Shown: positions 31,955 through 46,346, counted from the stretch's first letter. The stretch is 64,000 nucleotides of DNA from Hyaloperonospora brassicae (GCA_947650285.1 CANTFL010001383.1:214335-278334); one strand, 5' to 3'. Notes: a model not told the origin generated them from the letters alone. A program made the numbers and translations.

Positions 31955-32500
31955 CTAGGCCAACAAGGCCGTCAGCGTCGCAATGGACGCGACCGCCACA
32001 GCTGATAGGACCGCAGCTGTCGACGCAGGCGAAGCCATCGAACCCGAATGGCTCGAGCTGTCCCCAGTGTGGTCGTGGCCACTCATGTCCTTTGACTCTG
32101 TTGCCCGTTCGTTGCCACTGCTCCCTTCGGCGGCGTCGAGGGTCTCGTGGCACACGTCGTGGAGCTCGGACACTTCGGCCGAGAGGTTACGGAGTGTACC
32201 CATGTACGTGATGTTGCAGTCGAGCGGCGCCATGAGCGCGTGAATGGGCTCGAGGCACGTGGACGAGTTGCAGAACACAAAGAGGTTCTCGGCCGTGAAG
32301 TTTAACACGTCAAAGACCGACGAGACGTTGAACGTCGCGCCTTCGGCACACGTACTAAAGAACGTGCTGTTGTCAATCGTGGCCACGAAAGACTCGCTCA
32401 CGTTCGATGGACACTCTTGGGCCGCGACGAGGAACGGCGTCGACGACGACGTCACGAGGAGAGCCGTCAAGACAGTGGACACGACGTTGGGACCAGTCAT
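31955..32500 (-). CDS. Elicitin-like secreted protein, probably GPI-anchored
   Basis: 181 residues. Signal peptide about 1-27 (hydrophobic LTALLVT ... FLVAA). The mature part has six cysteines: ECPS, STCAE, FVFCNS, STCLE, LDCNI, DVCHE, with spacings 20-25-4-12-21. The C-x4-C centre and overall layout are those of the oomycete elicitin family (sterol- or lipid-binding, three disulphides), the spacing being that of elicitin-like (ELL) rather than canonical 98-residue elicitins. Seven N-glycosylation sequons lie in the domain. The tail is Ser/Thr/His-rich and ends in a hydrophobic stretch (about 160-181), as for GPI anchoring. The ATG at 32500 opens directly into the signal peptide. Confidence 0.85.
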   Translation of the reverse strand: MTGPNVVSTVLTALLVTSSSTPFLVAAQECPSNVSESFVATIDNSTFFSTCAEGATFNVSSVFDVLNFTAENLFVFCNSSTCLEPIHALMAPLDCNITYMGTLRNLSAEVSELHDVCHETLDAAEGSSGNERATESKDMSGHDHTGDSSSHSGSMASPASTAAVLSAVAVASIATLTALLA

Positions 32501-32552
32501 TTGTAGAAGGAGCACAGCGAGTAGAGGATGACGAGGGACGTGAGTTGGACTG

Positions 32553-32571
32553 TGGGAATGGAAAAGTGAGT
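32553..32571 (-). promoter_or_regulatory. Possible Inr-like element of the elicitin-like gene
   Basis: On the minus strand about 55-70 nt before the ATG the sequence reads CTCACTTTTCCATTCCC, similar to the oomycete initiator consensus (TCATTYYNCAWTT) with one change and one offset base. Position is as expected for oomycete transcription starts. Confidence 0.35.
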
Positions 32572-35553
<2,982 letters not shown>

Positions 35554-36405
35554 TCAGAACGGGCTGATCGCTCTGCAGTCGGTACTGTCCCCCGCTTGCG
35601 ACGGATGATGGGGATGATGGTGATGATGATGATGACGATGAGGAAGAGGAGGAGGAGAAGGATAGTCGACGTGTTCAGCGGCTGCCGCGGCCATGTCGTC
35701 GACAAAGAGACACTGTAGTACGTCGAGGATCTCGTGATCCGAGACATTCGTCTCGTCCGTCGTGCTCGAAGTCAGCTCACGAGCAGCAGCAGCAGTAGAA
35801 GTCGTACTACCCGTAGTAGTAGTGCTGCTGCTGCTGCTCGTGCTACTGGCGGTCGGAGACGCAGGTGCGTCCGACGTCCAGGCCGCATAGTCGGTCAAAA
35901 AGGGCGGACTCGGGCGCACACACGGCATCCGGAGGTGCAGCGGCGCCGCCGCCCGCGCCGCAGCGACCGCGCCGGGCGCGTGTTGCGTCCGCAAGTGGCG
36001 CGTGAGGTTCCCGGCCGTGCTGAACGTCTTGTTGCAGCTCTCGACGACGCAAATGTGCGCGACGCTGCCGAGGTGGTTCTGCAAGTGGCGCGCGAGCTTG
36101 TCGGCTTTCGTGAAGATGCGGGTGCAGCCCTGGACGGGGCACTCGAGTTTCTTGAGCAAGTGGAGCCGTCGGTGGCGCGCCAAGTTGCCCGACGTGCTGA
36201 AGCGCTTGGCGCACGACCGGATCGGACACTGGTACGGCTTCTCGCCCGTGTGCGTCTTCATGTGCTCACGGAGCGTGAACTTGCGCTGGAAACGGCCGTG
36301 GCACGACGGCACGGGGCAGTGGAACGGACGTTCGCGGGGCGAGACGGACTCGGTGGGCAGTGAGTTGTCCCGGGGGGTGGTAATGATGGACCGGATCGAG
36401 CTCAT
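35554..36405 (-). CDS. C2H2 zinc-finger protein 1 of cluster
   Basis: 283 residues, four C2H2 fingers at about 30-145. They are FHCPVPSC...EHMKTH, YQCPIRSC with FSTSGNLARH, LECPVQGC with FTKADKLARH, and HICVVESC with FSTAGNLTRH (last finger H-x4-H). TGEKPY-type linkers suggest sequence-specific DNA binding in the nucleus. The C-terminal half is Ala/Ser/Thr-rich, with ILDVLQCLF at about 226-234 shared with the two neighbours, then Pro/His-rich sequence. ATG 36405 is the first in-frame methionine. Upstream, 36425-36461 is a 12-bp tandem repeat in three copies. It is the first of three tandem paralogues on the same strand. Confidence 0.85.
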   Translation of the reverse strand: MSSIRSIITTPRDNSLPTESVSPRERPFHCPVPSCHGRFQRKFTLREHMKTHTGEKPYQCPIRSCAKRFSTSGNLARHRRLHLLKKLECPVQGCTRIFTKADKLARHLQNHLGSVAHICVVESCNKTFSTAGNLTRHLRTQHAPGAVAAARAAAPLHLRMPCVRPSPPFLTDYAAWTSDAPASPTASSTSSSSSTTTTGSTTSTAAAARELTSSTTDETNVSDHEILDVLQCLFVDDMAAAAAEHVDYPSPPPLPHRHHHHHHHPHHPSQAGDSTDCRAISPF

Positions 36406-39079
36406 CGTGCAGAGGAGGAAGAGGTATAGTTGCAGCGGTAGTTGCAGTGGTAGTTGCAGTGGTACTGGCTCCCGTGGGGGTCTAGCAGATACTTTGGTCG
36501 CTAGGAAGTGGCAGGCGGCAAGTTGCAAAGTGAGCTCTCGAGAGAGAGAGAGAGAGGAGTCCGTGGCGAGCGCTGCCGCCCGAGCGACATGCGCGAACAA
36601 AGCGCGAGCGGTTTGCTGGAAAGCAGTGCCAGGCGTCGGTCGAGCTGTGACTACCACGCGAGGCCGTGGCCAGCCGGTGGGCCGGCGCGTCTTTGTTAAC
36701 GCTCGGCTCGTCCGTGTGCGCTGTCTCGGCGTGTGTGAACGCGCGGCTCGAAGCCACTCGTCGTGTAGAGAAGCAACAGGTTACGGCCGCCGTCGTGGCG
36801 TCGCGACGCAGCAAGTGGCAGGGCCGGACCCGCACGAGGGCGACGAGGGTGGCTCGGTCCGGCCCAAAAGTCGCGATTGCAAGAGGGCGTTGACAACAAC
36901 GACGACGACGAGGCACGTGAAGGCTGCAAGTCCACCGAGATCAAGGGACAACCGACGACGAGCGGGAGATGAGCGAACGAACGAGCGAACGACCGACCCG
37001 ACCGACCGCTGTCGATGACGGCACAGAGCACGGACTCGTTCGTGGCCTGCCCCGCTTTACGAGTCGCCGCGGGCGTGGACCGACTGGATGATTGACCCCA
37101 TCCCATCTTCCTCGAGCGTCTAGAAAGAAGGCGGTGAGCACGAGTGGGGGAAGGGAAGCCCACGGTGATCTCTCCAGCGATGTAACATACCGGACGAGCG
37201 TGAAAGCGACGGTCGAGATGCTTCCGCCGCGAGCGACGGTGGGACGATCGACGGGGTAGTAATTGCAGGCGCTGGAGCTGTGGTACGCGCGCGAGTCGTC
37301 GCGATTCAGGTTGAAGCTCGTGGCGCACCCGAGACGCGCAAGTTACTCACGCGACGACTGGGGCGCCCCACAAGCGCAGAGGCCGAGTCGATGGGCGGCT
37401 TCACGCGAACCAGCTGCTCGATGGCTGCGGGGCCGACGTGACGACGACCGCGTGCGTCTATCTGCTCCTCACGCGCGGTTCAGTCAGGAGCAGTCGTTGT
37501 TGCATCATGGCGGAACGTTCGCATGTCCGTCCGCGCAAGTGCGGTTTCCAGACGCGGGAGCGTGGGCGCTACGCAATACTGTCGACGAGCGCGTGCAAAG
37601 GTACAAGCGAAACGACGGACGACAAGTGTCGTCGTCGTTGTTGTTGTCACAGTCGTTGAAGACCGCGTGTGTGGTTGCAAAGTTTACGTCCGCGTAGCTG
37701 CGCTCGCTCTCTCTACGCGCTCCTTAAACTCAGCTGGTAGTACGCAACGCGCTGAGATAGCAGCGCAACTTTGGCTGCGCTCTTAATGTCCAGCCATCAT
37801 CAGAGCAGGCGGTTAGCTGTGCAAAGTCGAGCCGCAGGCCGACGCGTGGGCGCAACAAGTGGGACAAGAGGAGCTGAGCTCCGGCCAGCCACGTGCTTCT
37901 TGCACACACGTGACGCGATGCGGGGGGGGGCTGCAACTACGGACATTGGTAGCATACAAAAGAAGAAGAGAGAGAGAGAGCTAACGAGGGACCGAGAGAG
38001 CAAGACGTCGGGACGAGCTGCACCTGCAGAGGCTGTTACCTGCGCGCCCATCGGTGCGGCAAGTAAACGCCGGGCAGCATATCTTTGCAATGACTCGGAA
38101 GAGGATCGTTGGTGACTCGCCAGTGAACTGACTCTCCCTCTCACTGACTCACTACTCCTTCCCGTCGCGGGAAAGGCCCGTGCGATACTCATGACGTCGT
38201 ATATGTCCATGGCCTCGCCCGCGCGGGCAGGGGGTCGACCGCTCGTTGAGAAAATCAAGCCGACTTGTGTCGCGTCCTTCCTTTTGCAAGACAATCGACC
38301 AGGTCCCTAGTGCACCCCTAGCGTCGGCGGATGTGTGTGTGTGTATGCCATTGCTGCCTTGAAGTTGTCGAATGTTTACGTACGTGTGGTTGCAAACACC
38401 GACCTGCACGTACACACGCACGCACGTGCGTGTGTGTGTGTACGTGTGTAAGTATGTATGTATGTACGCCGACGCGTCGCTGGCCGAGGCGGCCCTGTTC
38501 TCGACAATCGAAAGAAGACATTGGCACGGCCGGCCACGTGACATGTGGCCTCGAGGTCGTTGCTACCTGCTCGAGAAATACGTCAAAGTCACGCGCGACA
38601 GTCTTTAGCGACAGTCGGAAGAAGAAGAACAAGAGATGTCGCAGCTTCATCCCACCGACTCGAAACATGTGGGCAAAGTCTCAGCAGCAGCCGACGCAGA
38701 TGCAGCGAGCCGTGTGGCTCGATTCTGCGCCTCGTGGTGGTAGCCATCACGAGGTGCAGCGTGCAGCCCGACGCGGCTCTCTCTCTGCGCCCGCAGTCAC
38801 CAACACCTGTCCCTTCCTCTCGACACTAATCGGGACAATGGCGCGGCTGCAGCAGTGTCTATCCCACAGCCGCCAGCGATGACTAAACAAGTTGTAGCCG
38901 CTCACAAGCGCTTGTTCCACGACGTTTTCGAGCTGTTTCGTGGCTGCCCACGAGAGCAGTCGAGAGAGCGCATCGGGGGCGGACGTCTCGGCCTCCACTT
39001 GTCTGTCCATGGACAGTCGAGAACGGATCGCCTGCAAATCGCTCGGGGCCGCAAAGGGCGTGCACCAAAAATTGGCATC

Positions 39080-39168
<89 letters not shown>

Positions 39169-39470
39169 TGGCTCGTGACATCGGTGGCGACTGATTACGT
39201 CCGCCGTGTGCTCGAAGCCGCGACAACGAGCAGCAAATCGCGAGCCGATGGCTCCTGGACGCGACGATTACAGCGACGAGATGGACTCCTCCGCCTCCTT
39301 TGTTGAGCTGCACAGAGAGGCAGCGCCTGACTTTTTTCAAGTCAGATAGGCGCGTGGTCGAATATTTCGCTCTTGCGCGGGCGATTTGCTACAACTGGGC
39401 GACTGCTTTTGGATTACTCCCTCGACACGAGGCCGGAAAAATCTGACCTGCAGACAAGTCGCCTTCTGCT

Positions 39471-39503
<33 letters not shown>

Positions 39504-40476
39504 TGTGCATCATAAGACCTCACGTGGCTGTGTTGACTCGACCGTGGGCTGATTTGTGCGCCTTCTCCTTCTTCTTCTTCTTCTTCTTCTTCTGGTCGCG
39601 AGGTGGCGAAAGACGCGACAAAGGGGATCGGTCAGCAGCTCTTTTTGCGTGGGCACATCGCGGGCGGGCAGCGGTGATCCGGTCTGACTCGCCGCCTTCC
39701 CATCTTCTCGCACTCGGCGACGCGCTCCCCTGCGTAAGAATATCAATCCGGTGGTGACTCGGTCCATCCATCGGTCCATCAATCGATCTCTCTCTCTCTC
39801 TCGTTGATCGATCAATGGATCGCTTTGTGATGTGCCTGTCAACCTGCGTGCGAAATCGATTTGCGAAGCAGAGGCGCTCGCAAACGAAAGTGAGCGACCG
39901 ACTCGCCGTCGTGAAAGACGCCGCACGCCACATGACGCGGTGCAGCTTTGGTCTCACATGGCGTGTCGCGCAGAACTTGAAGCAGAGACGTTCCGCGACG
40001 AAGAGCGCTGTCTGCCGCATAGCAGCGCAGAGTCAACACGCGAGCAACGACGAGAGCCCATCGAGGGAGATCCGACTGACTGCCTCGTGCCGACCTGAAA
40101 GAGAAAGATACGCGACCGAGTGCACTGCATCGGTCGGTCCAAAGGCCGTCGGAGGCGCCTCAATCACTCGCACACGGACCTCTTCCAAAGTGCCGTCGAC
40201 AAGTCCCACACACACACGTTCACACACACACAAATGCCATACTCGCCGACCGATCGATCCGCAAATGACCGGACGCCGGCCGCCCGACCGACAGTAAAGA
40301 CGTCAAAACGTATGTGTCAGCCCCGCCGCTCGCCGTGCAGGAACGACCGAATGCACTGTGATCATAGTTTACGAATAATTGACCGCCTCTCACTACACCT
40401 TTAGATGGTGGCGCTCGTCCCTCTCCTCTCTCTCTCTCTCTCTCTCTCTCCTGTCTTCTCTGGTCCCTGACCCGGT
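36406..40476. other. 4-kb intergenic region between zinc-finger genes
   Basis: No certain gene. It contains GA-rich tracts (36541-36556; 39085-39165, 81 bp of uninterrupted GA), CTG (about 39477-39504), CTT (about 39571-39593) and a (TC)n tract near 40426-40451. A minus-strand frame downstream of the TC tract (39080-38747) reads SRLLSWAATKQLENVVEQAL and similar helical sequence. It might be part of a small gene, but the frame enters through the repeat and I could not find a start. Confidence 0.4.
39085..39165 (+). repeat. (GA)n microsatellite
   Basis: 81 bp of uninterrupted GA dinucleotide, intergenic. Confidence 0.97.
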
Positions 40477-41700
40477 CTAGAACTCATACGTCGCCGTCAG
40501 GTACGACGTCTGAGCTTGAGGATGTGCCACACCCGCTGCCGTCAGCGAATTTGACGGTCGCGTGTCCCGCGGCAACTCGAGTTTCGGCAGGCGGTCGCGG
40601 ATGACCGCCACGTTGTTCGGGTGGTGGCCGTTCGCCGCGGCGGCCGCGGCCGCAGCCTGCGCGTTCTCGAGGAACAGACAGTCAAAGAGGTCCTGGACGT
40701 CCGACTCGAGGATCCGCTGCGCCGGCGGGTGCGGCTCCACGGGCGCGTGCGGCGGCCACAAGAGCCCGCGCATGGGCAGCGACCCGGTCGGGAGCGGCGC
40801 GCTCCGGCCGGGGAACTCAAACTTGGGCCGCGGGAGCGTCGGCGACGGCCCGGGGGCCGCGTCCGACGGCGTCGCCGGTCCCACGCGGTGCTGCGTCCGG
40901 CGGTGCCGCGTGAGGTTTCCGGCCGTGCTAAAGGTTTTGCCGCAGCCGGCAAAGTCGCACGTGTGCGGCGTGCGCGCGAGGTGCACCTTTAGGTGCGGCA
41001 CGAGCTTCTCGCGGCTCGTGAACACGCGTGTGCAGTGCGCGGCCGGACAGCTGATCTTGCGCATGGCGTGGAGCTTCCGGTGGCGCGCCAAGTTGCCCGA
41101 CGTGCTGAAGCGCTTGCCACACTCGGCCACGGGGCACTGGTGCGGCTGCTCGCCCGTGTGCGTCTTGAGGTGCTCGTGGAGCGTGAACTTGCGGTGGAAG
41201 CGGCCGCCGCAGTTCGGCACTGGGCACGCGAACGGCCGGTCTTCGGACGGCGCGGCCCGACGGGCCGTGCTGGGCCGACGGACGGCAGCGGCTCCGGTCG
41301 ATCCGGAGGTTGTGGGGTCCGGAGGGGGCGTGTCTGGCGCTACGGCCGCGTGCGACGGCACGAGCGTCGGCGTGAGACCGCTCGGGCCGTTGTGACTGTG
41401 GTGCGGGTGCGTGTGGTGATGGTGGGGACTCGGCGAGTACGTGTGCTGAAGCGGGTCGGGCAGTTGGTGCTGGTGCTGGTGCTGTTGATGGTGGGGGTGC
41501 GAGTGGTGTTGTTGGTGGTGTTCGGGATGGTGAGGACGTTGGTGGTGGTGCTGCTGGTGGTGCTGCTGCTGCTGCTGCTGCTGTTGTTGATGGTGGAGCT
41601 GGTGGTGGTGGTGCGGGTAGTGGTGCGTCGAAGACGAGCTCGTGCTCCGCTGGAGGTAGAACGGCGGGTCGCGCAGGTTGTCGCTCAGCATCGCTTGCAT
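40477..41700 (-). CDS. C2H2 zinc-finger protein 2 of cluster
   Basis: 407 residues. Residues 20-110 are extremely His/Gln-rich (encoded by CAG/CAC repeats at 41400-41630). Four C2H2 fingers follow at about 155-265: FACPVPNC...EHLKTH, HQCPVAEC with FSTSGNLARH, ISCPAAHC with FTSREKLVPH, HTCDFAGC with FSTAGNLTRH. Finger 3 keeps its ligands despite VPH. The C-terminal region is Pro-rich and contains VQDLFDCLFLEN (about 334-345), the motif shared with the flanking paralogues, then poly-Ala. It is probably a transcription factor. Start at ATG 41700, the first ATG of the frame. No introns needed. Confidence 0.87.
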   Translation of the reverse strand: MQAMLSDNLRDPPFYLQRSTSSSSTHHYPHHHHQLHHQQQQQQQQQHHQQHHHQRPHHPEHHQQHHSHPHHQQHQHQHQLPDPLQHTYSPSPHHHHTHPHHSHNGPSGLTPTLVPSHAAVAPDTPPPDPTTSGSTGAAAVRRPSTARRAAPSEDRPFACPVPNCGGRFHRKFTLHEHLKTHTGEQPHQCPVAECGKRFSTSGNLARHRKLHAMRKISCPAAHCTRVFTSREKLVPHLKVHLARTPHTCDFAGCGKTFSTAGNLTRHRRTQHRVGPATPSDAAPGPSPTLPRPKFEFPGRSAPLPTGSLPMRGLLWPPHAPVEPHPPAQRILESDVQDLFDCLFLENAQAAAAAAAANGHHPNNVAVIRDRLPKLELPRDTRPSNSLTAAGVAHPQAQTSYLTATYEF

Positions 41701-42827
41701 GGTGCGTGACGGGCGGAGACGGACGGACGGACGGAGGTGAGACCGCGGGCGCGAGTTCAACTGTGGCTCGCCCTGTTCGGGTCGAGCGGGTACGTTGAAA
41801 AATACGCGGCCGGCTCGCGGGCGTCGACCACCTCCGCTCGGCTATATCTGCTGCTGCTGCTGCGACTGCTGCTGCTGCTGGACGTGTCGCGGTGGCAGCT
41901 GGTTTCGTGGTCGGTCGACTCGTCTCCGGACCATGTCAAGCAGCACATAGGACCGGCCGTCGCGGAATTCGCGTGCAAACAGGACACATCAGATGCTTGC
42001 TTGATTATGGCAAGCGCGATCGCCCAGCAGCAGCAGCAGCACCGGCGGCGGCGGCTGGCGAGCTGCTGTTCGCACCCGGTGCAGCAGAGTGGACAGCGCA
42101 GCAGCTCCGGTCGGTCGTGGCGATTGGCTGCGGGCCGGATGACGGGCAAATCGGGGCGGCTTGCCGGACCCATCTGACGCCGACACTGCTGCGCGCCGCG
42201 TTTCTACCGCCGCGCTCGACGTGACGGCGGCCGCACGGCGCGCGGTTTTCGCACCGGGTGCGCGCTCGACAGCCGGACGCGTCGTGGATAGACGACGGCC
42301 GCCACCTACTTTTTCTCCCGGAAGATGGGCAGGATTGGCCGCACGCGGCCGCTTGGGCTGCCGTCGTCGTGGACGTTGACGCCATCGATCGATCGATCGA
42401 TCGATCGACCGCTGCGTCGACTTCGGACAAAGTGTCGTCCGGCACGAAGCCACGCGGCCGGCGAAACGGTTGAACGTGCGCGGACGTTGTCGGAAGAGCT
42501 TATTCCGCGGCGGCCGGTTGGAAAACATGACGGCCGGCCGGCCGGCTGGACGGACGAACGCCAGTGGTGTCGGCAATCGAGTCGTGCGTGACGACCGCGT
42601 CGGCGGTGGTGGTGGTATATGTCACGGACGGTGGAACGTTATGGCGTTACGGCCGGCGTTACGTGCGCTTCCCCACCTGATACCGCTTGTCACCATCGCG
42701 TCTGCGAGCAATTCGTCAAGGGGATTTGATCAGCGCGTCGTGTGCCGGAAAGCTCACTCGGTCGGGGACCGACGAGCGCGCTTTGCTGCCGCGCGAGAGA
42801 CAAGAGACTGCAGCCGGAGACTTAAGC

Positions 42828-42902
<75 letters not shown>

Positions 42903-43237
42903 GGCGAGACGATACGTCGGACGGTCTCCACTTGACAACCCGCTGCGGCCGTGCGACTACCACTACACTATTGCCCGTGCGATCCTTCGACCAGGAACGG
43001 AAGGAGGGGATCAGGAGCGCACGGAGTCGAGCAGTTAGTAATCATCGCAACGTACGGTGGCGCTCTGACACACTGCGTGATCAGTGAGAGCGTAGATGGG
43101 CAAAAGGGCCGAGAAGCTCAGGTCATTGCGTCGATGACGACGATTGAGGAGGAGAACGACGAGGACGAGGAGCTCATGCTGAAGACACATTACGGTACAC
43201 ATGGCCACGAACGAAATGCTTCACTCTGTATCGCTCG
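41701..43237. other. Intergenic, with (GA)n tract
   Basis: Very GC-rich promoter-side DNA of zinc-finger gene 2. No gene visible. It contains CTG-rich tracts at 41850-41880, a (GATC)n-like tract at about 42384-42410, GGCCGGCC clusters at 42530-42550 and a 70-bp GA tract. Confidence 0.5.
42831..42900 (+). repeat. (GA)n microsatellite
   Basis: 70 bp of uninterrupted AG/GA, about 1.1 kb upstream of zinc-finger gene 2. Confidence 0.97.
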
Positions 43238-44028
43238 CTACGGCTGGTGGTACGCGCTACGGAGAAGCGGTTCGCTGCGGATGATGCCGTGTATGCTCGC
43301 GACCGGCGCCGTCGTGACGGCAGCGTCGACGTTCGTGACAAACAAACAGTCGAGCAGGTCGCGCACGTCTTGGTCGGAAAACCGACTGCACTGGTGGCCG
43401 ACCGCCACGGGCGCTGTGACGAGCAGCGCGCCGGGCACGACCGGTCCGCGCGCGATCCAACTCGGAGGTCCGTTCAGCGGGAGCAGACGCTCCGGTCGCA
43501 AGTTCTCGGCCGGCGTGACGTTCTTTCGCAAAGGCTGACGGCGACCGCTGTCGTCCGGACCGCTCGGGCCCTTTTGATGGCGCGTGCGACAGTGTCGCGT
43601 CAAGTTGCCCGACGTGCTGAACGTCTTGTGGCAGCCCGCGAGTCCACACGTGTACGCGGTGCCCGAGAGGTGGACCCCGAGGTGCCGCGTGAGCGTTTCG
43701 CGGTCGCGAAACTCGCGCGAGCACGCGGGCGTGGGACAAACGAGTCGCTGCACGGCGTGGAGCTTCCGGTGGCGGGCCAAGTTGCCCGACGTGCTGAAGC
43801 GCTTGTGGCAGTGCGCGACGGGCACTGGTGCGGCTGCGCGCCCGTGTGCGTCTTGAGGTGCTCGTGCAGCGTGAACTTGCGGTGGAAGCGGCCGGCACAG
43901 GTCGGCACGGGGCACGTGAACGGCCGGTGTTCGGACGGCGGGGCCCGACGCGGCCGCAACGGTCCATGGGATGCGAAGCTACTGCTGCTGCTATTGTTGT
44001 TCAGCGGTGGGGGGACAGACGCGTGCAT
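43238..44028 (-). pseudogene. C2H2 zinc-finger protein 3 of cluster, frameshifted
   Basis: Third paralogue. The frame from ATG 44028 gives a short Ser-rich N-terminus and finger 1 (FTCPVPTC...EHLKTH), then enters finger 2 at HQCP. At about 43817-43822 one base is missing from a G/C run, and the rest of finger 2 (FSTSGNLARH), finger 3 (LVCPTPAC...LTRHLGVH) and finger 4 (YTCGLAGC with FSTSGNLTRH) continue in another minus-strand frame to the stop at 43238. The C-terminal part keeps VRDLLDCLF. Read literally, the product would be 142 residues with one finger. The missing base could be a sequencing error, because the rest is well preserved and shows no other break. Confidence 0.8.
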
Positions 44029-46318
44029 GGGTGGGTGCAAGCCAGTCGAGTTGTCTATCGGTCTAAGGCCTCTAGCTCAGCCACATGAGCAGGTTCGACG
44101 ACGGACAGGAAGGATAGCGGCGACCAAGTGGGGAGTAGCACCTCCTTGTGGCACTGGATACAGGATGGGAAGAGCGTGCCGGAGCGCGCTCGAGGCTTTG
44201 CCCGTGCGGTCCGAAGGTCTCATGCACTACTCTGCTGTCCCTGTCTGTCTGTCTGCCTGACGTCCGTCGGGGTCCGCTCGGGGACGAACGGCCGGCGACA
44301 AGTGTATCGTCCGCCGACGCGGCTGTGTCTGCACTGATTCCGCCGGCAGACCCTCTGGACGCAGAGGCCGCTCGGGACGTCTTTTGTTGCCCGACGAGGA
44401 CGTTGGGGGGATACGCTGCAGTGGGCCACGCAGTGTCACGTGTGGATCAGCTTTTTCTTCAGTCTGTTGCTCGCTCAAAGTTAATGCATCGCCGACGGAC
44501 GCGCTGTGGTTCACGTTGCGTCTCTCTTTGCCTCGTCGGTCGATTCCCCATCTCTCGCGCTCGCTCTCTCTCTCTCTCTCTCTTTGTATGTGACGACCGG
44601 TCGACCGCTGCTGCGGCGATCGCGCGTACAAGTTGCGACACGAACGATCGTGTGCCAATCGTTCCGACGAATGTGTCGATGTGTGCTTAGGAATGGGATC
44701 CAAAGAGATGAGGAGGAAAAGAGAGGAGAGAGAGAGAGGAAGGAGTGATTACAGTGTGCGTCTGGCAAATCGCACGCGTTCGAGACGGAGGCGCGCGCCT
44801 CCTGTCGACCTCATCGGCTCATGACAAGTAGTCAGTCAAGTCAACCAGTCAGTCCCAGTGCTCATTGAGCAGTGCCTCACTCGCCCCGTCGTCGCGACTC
44901 CTCTCTCGGATAACGCCGCTGCGGTCTCAAATCGCCATGAGCGACTGACGCGGCGAACGGCGCCGCCCGAGCAATCAACTGGAGTCCTGGAAATTGATTG
45001 GCAGCACGTTTATGCTCTACTGAACAAGGACGGAAAAAGTTGTCACCACGTCGCTCGCTCCGTTGAGCTACGAGCAAAGCCACGTGCTGTAGCTGTGCCA
45101 ATTGTGGGGGATGAGTGATACAACGTCGGGGACTGTGGTCAAGCGGGAGGAGTGGGGGGGGGGGTCGAACGTGTCGTGAGATGTGTGTCTCACTGGGTGA
45201 GGTGTCGTGCGGTACGAAACTGAGGCACACGACCAGATCGATCCTCGCCGGTCGATTGTCGACCGCCAGTCGCCTGTTGGCCTCGAAAGTTTGGTCGGCT
45301 CGGCACGTGATATCTCAGCGTCGTGTTGCTTCGCGTCATTGGCCGTTTCGGACCACGTCAGTAGGCCGTTTGTGATCGCGCGGGGGTCATATTCATTGGC
45401 GACTTTGCTCTTCTCTCGGCTGTTCGTGGACATGAACATGTCATTGCAGGGAATCGACTGGCGCTTGTCGACGACTGCCAATCCGCTAGCGGTTGTGATC
45501 TCCTCCTCTCTAATGCCCTTTCGGATGCAGAAGGACAGTGTATCGCCGCCGGTCATGAGAGCATGTGAGCGCACATCATCGGGCAGCGTCTCGCACAAGC
45601 AGCAAATCGTTACGCGGGAGGCGCACCTGATGCGGTTTTGGCCTTTACCAGTGGCTTTTGAAGTTTCGTGAGCGCTCTTATGGTTGTGGGAATCGCCCGA
45701 GACGGCGGAAGTCAGAGAGGAAGTCATGAGTCATGCGGATCAAACGGAGCATCCAAGATGGGACGGGGCTAGGGATTTGAGACTCAGTTAAGGGAAGAGG
45801 AGACCAATAGAGTCCTGTAAACTCGAGGCACTGCCCGCGCAAATCAGTCGGGTTTTCAATCGACGGATTTAGCTCACCCCGGCGGTCTTTTATCACACGC
45901 ACGAGCTAAAGCTGAGGCAAAGACCATTGCGAGGAACGAGACATTGATTTCCGTACACCGTCGCCGGCCCACTCGTCGACTCGGCGTTTCTAAAAGACAC
46001 CAAAACGGCAGTTTTATCGTTTGCATCCGTCAGTCGTCGGTCGCCCCTTTGCCACTGTTTCTTATCGTCAGTCGAGCCATTCCGAAGAAACGTTCGTCCA
46101 ACGAGAGAGTGCTCATGATATAAAGATACGCACTTGGGCTGTCCCCGTTGCACAAAACATTTGCGTACAGTCGTCGTCGCGCCACTTGCAACAGAACAAC
46201 ACCGTAGCAGCACTCGTAGTAGTAGTTAGTCTGCAGTCGTAACCCATCGCACGTCTTGCGACGAAACTTACCCCCCCACAGCGCCGACACAATCGAAAAT
46301 ATATCTGATTCCCCACCC
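44029..46318. other. Intergenic; one orphan ORF
   Basis: No recognised gene. A minus-strand ATG frame at 45068-45727 (219 codons) is open and of ordinary composition, ending in a Ser/His/Pro-rich tail, but the opposite strand is also open over part of it and no domain is seen; treat as doubtful. Short TC and GA tracts lie at 44565-44583 and 44715-44740. Confidence 0.35.
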
Positions 46319-46336
46319 GGTCATTTCGCATTCGTC
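46319..46336 (+). promoter_or_regulatory. Oomycete Inr/FPR-like core promoter
   Basis: TCATTTCGCATTCGTCC (46321-46337) fits the oomycete initiator consensus TCATTYYNCAWTT almost perfectly. It lies only about 10-25 nt before the GH16 start codon, closer than the usual 50-100 nt, so the leader would be very short. Confidence 0.5.
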
Positions 46337-46346
46337 CCGTAGTAAT

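Noticed and set aside
38747..39340. Minus-strand frame with poly-(Leu-Ser) and plus-strand (Glu-Arg)n frames
   Set aside because: The repeat part is the GA microsatellite. The helical stretch after it is suggestive, but without a start, homologue or splice signals I cannot support a gene.
45068..45727. 219-codon ORF from ATG on the minus strand
   Set aside because: Ordinary composition but no domain and an open complementary strand; insufficient to call a gene.
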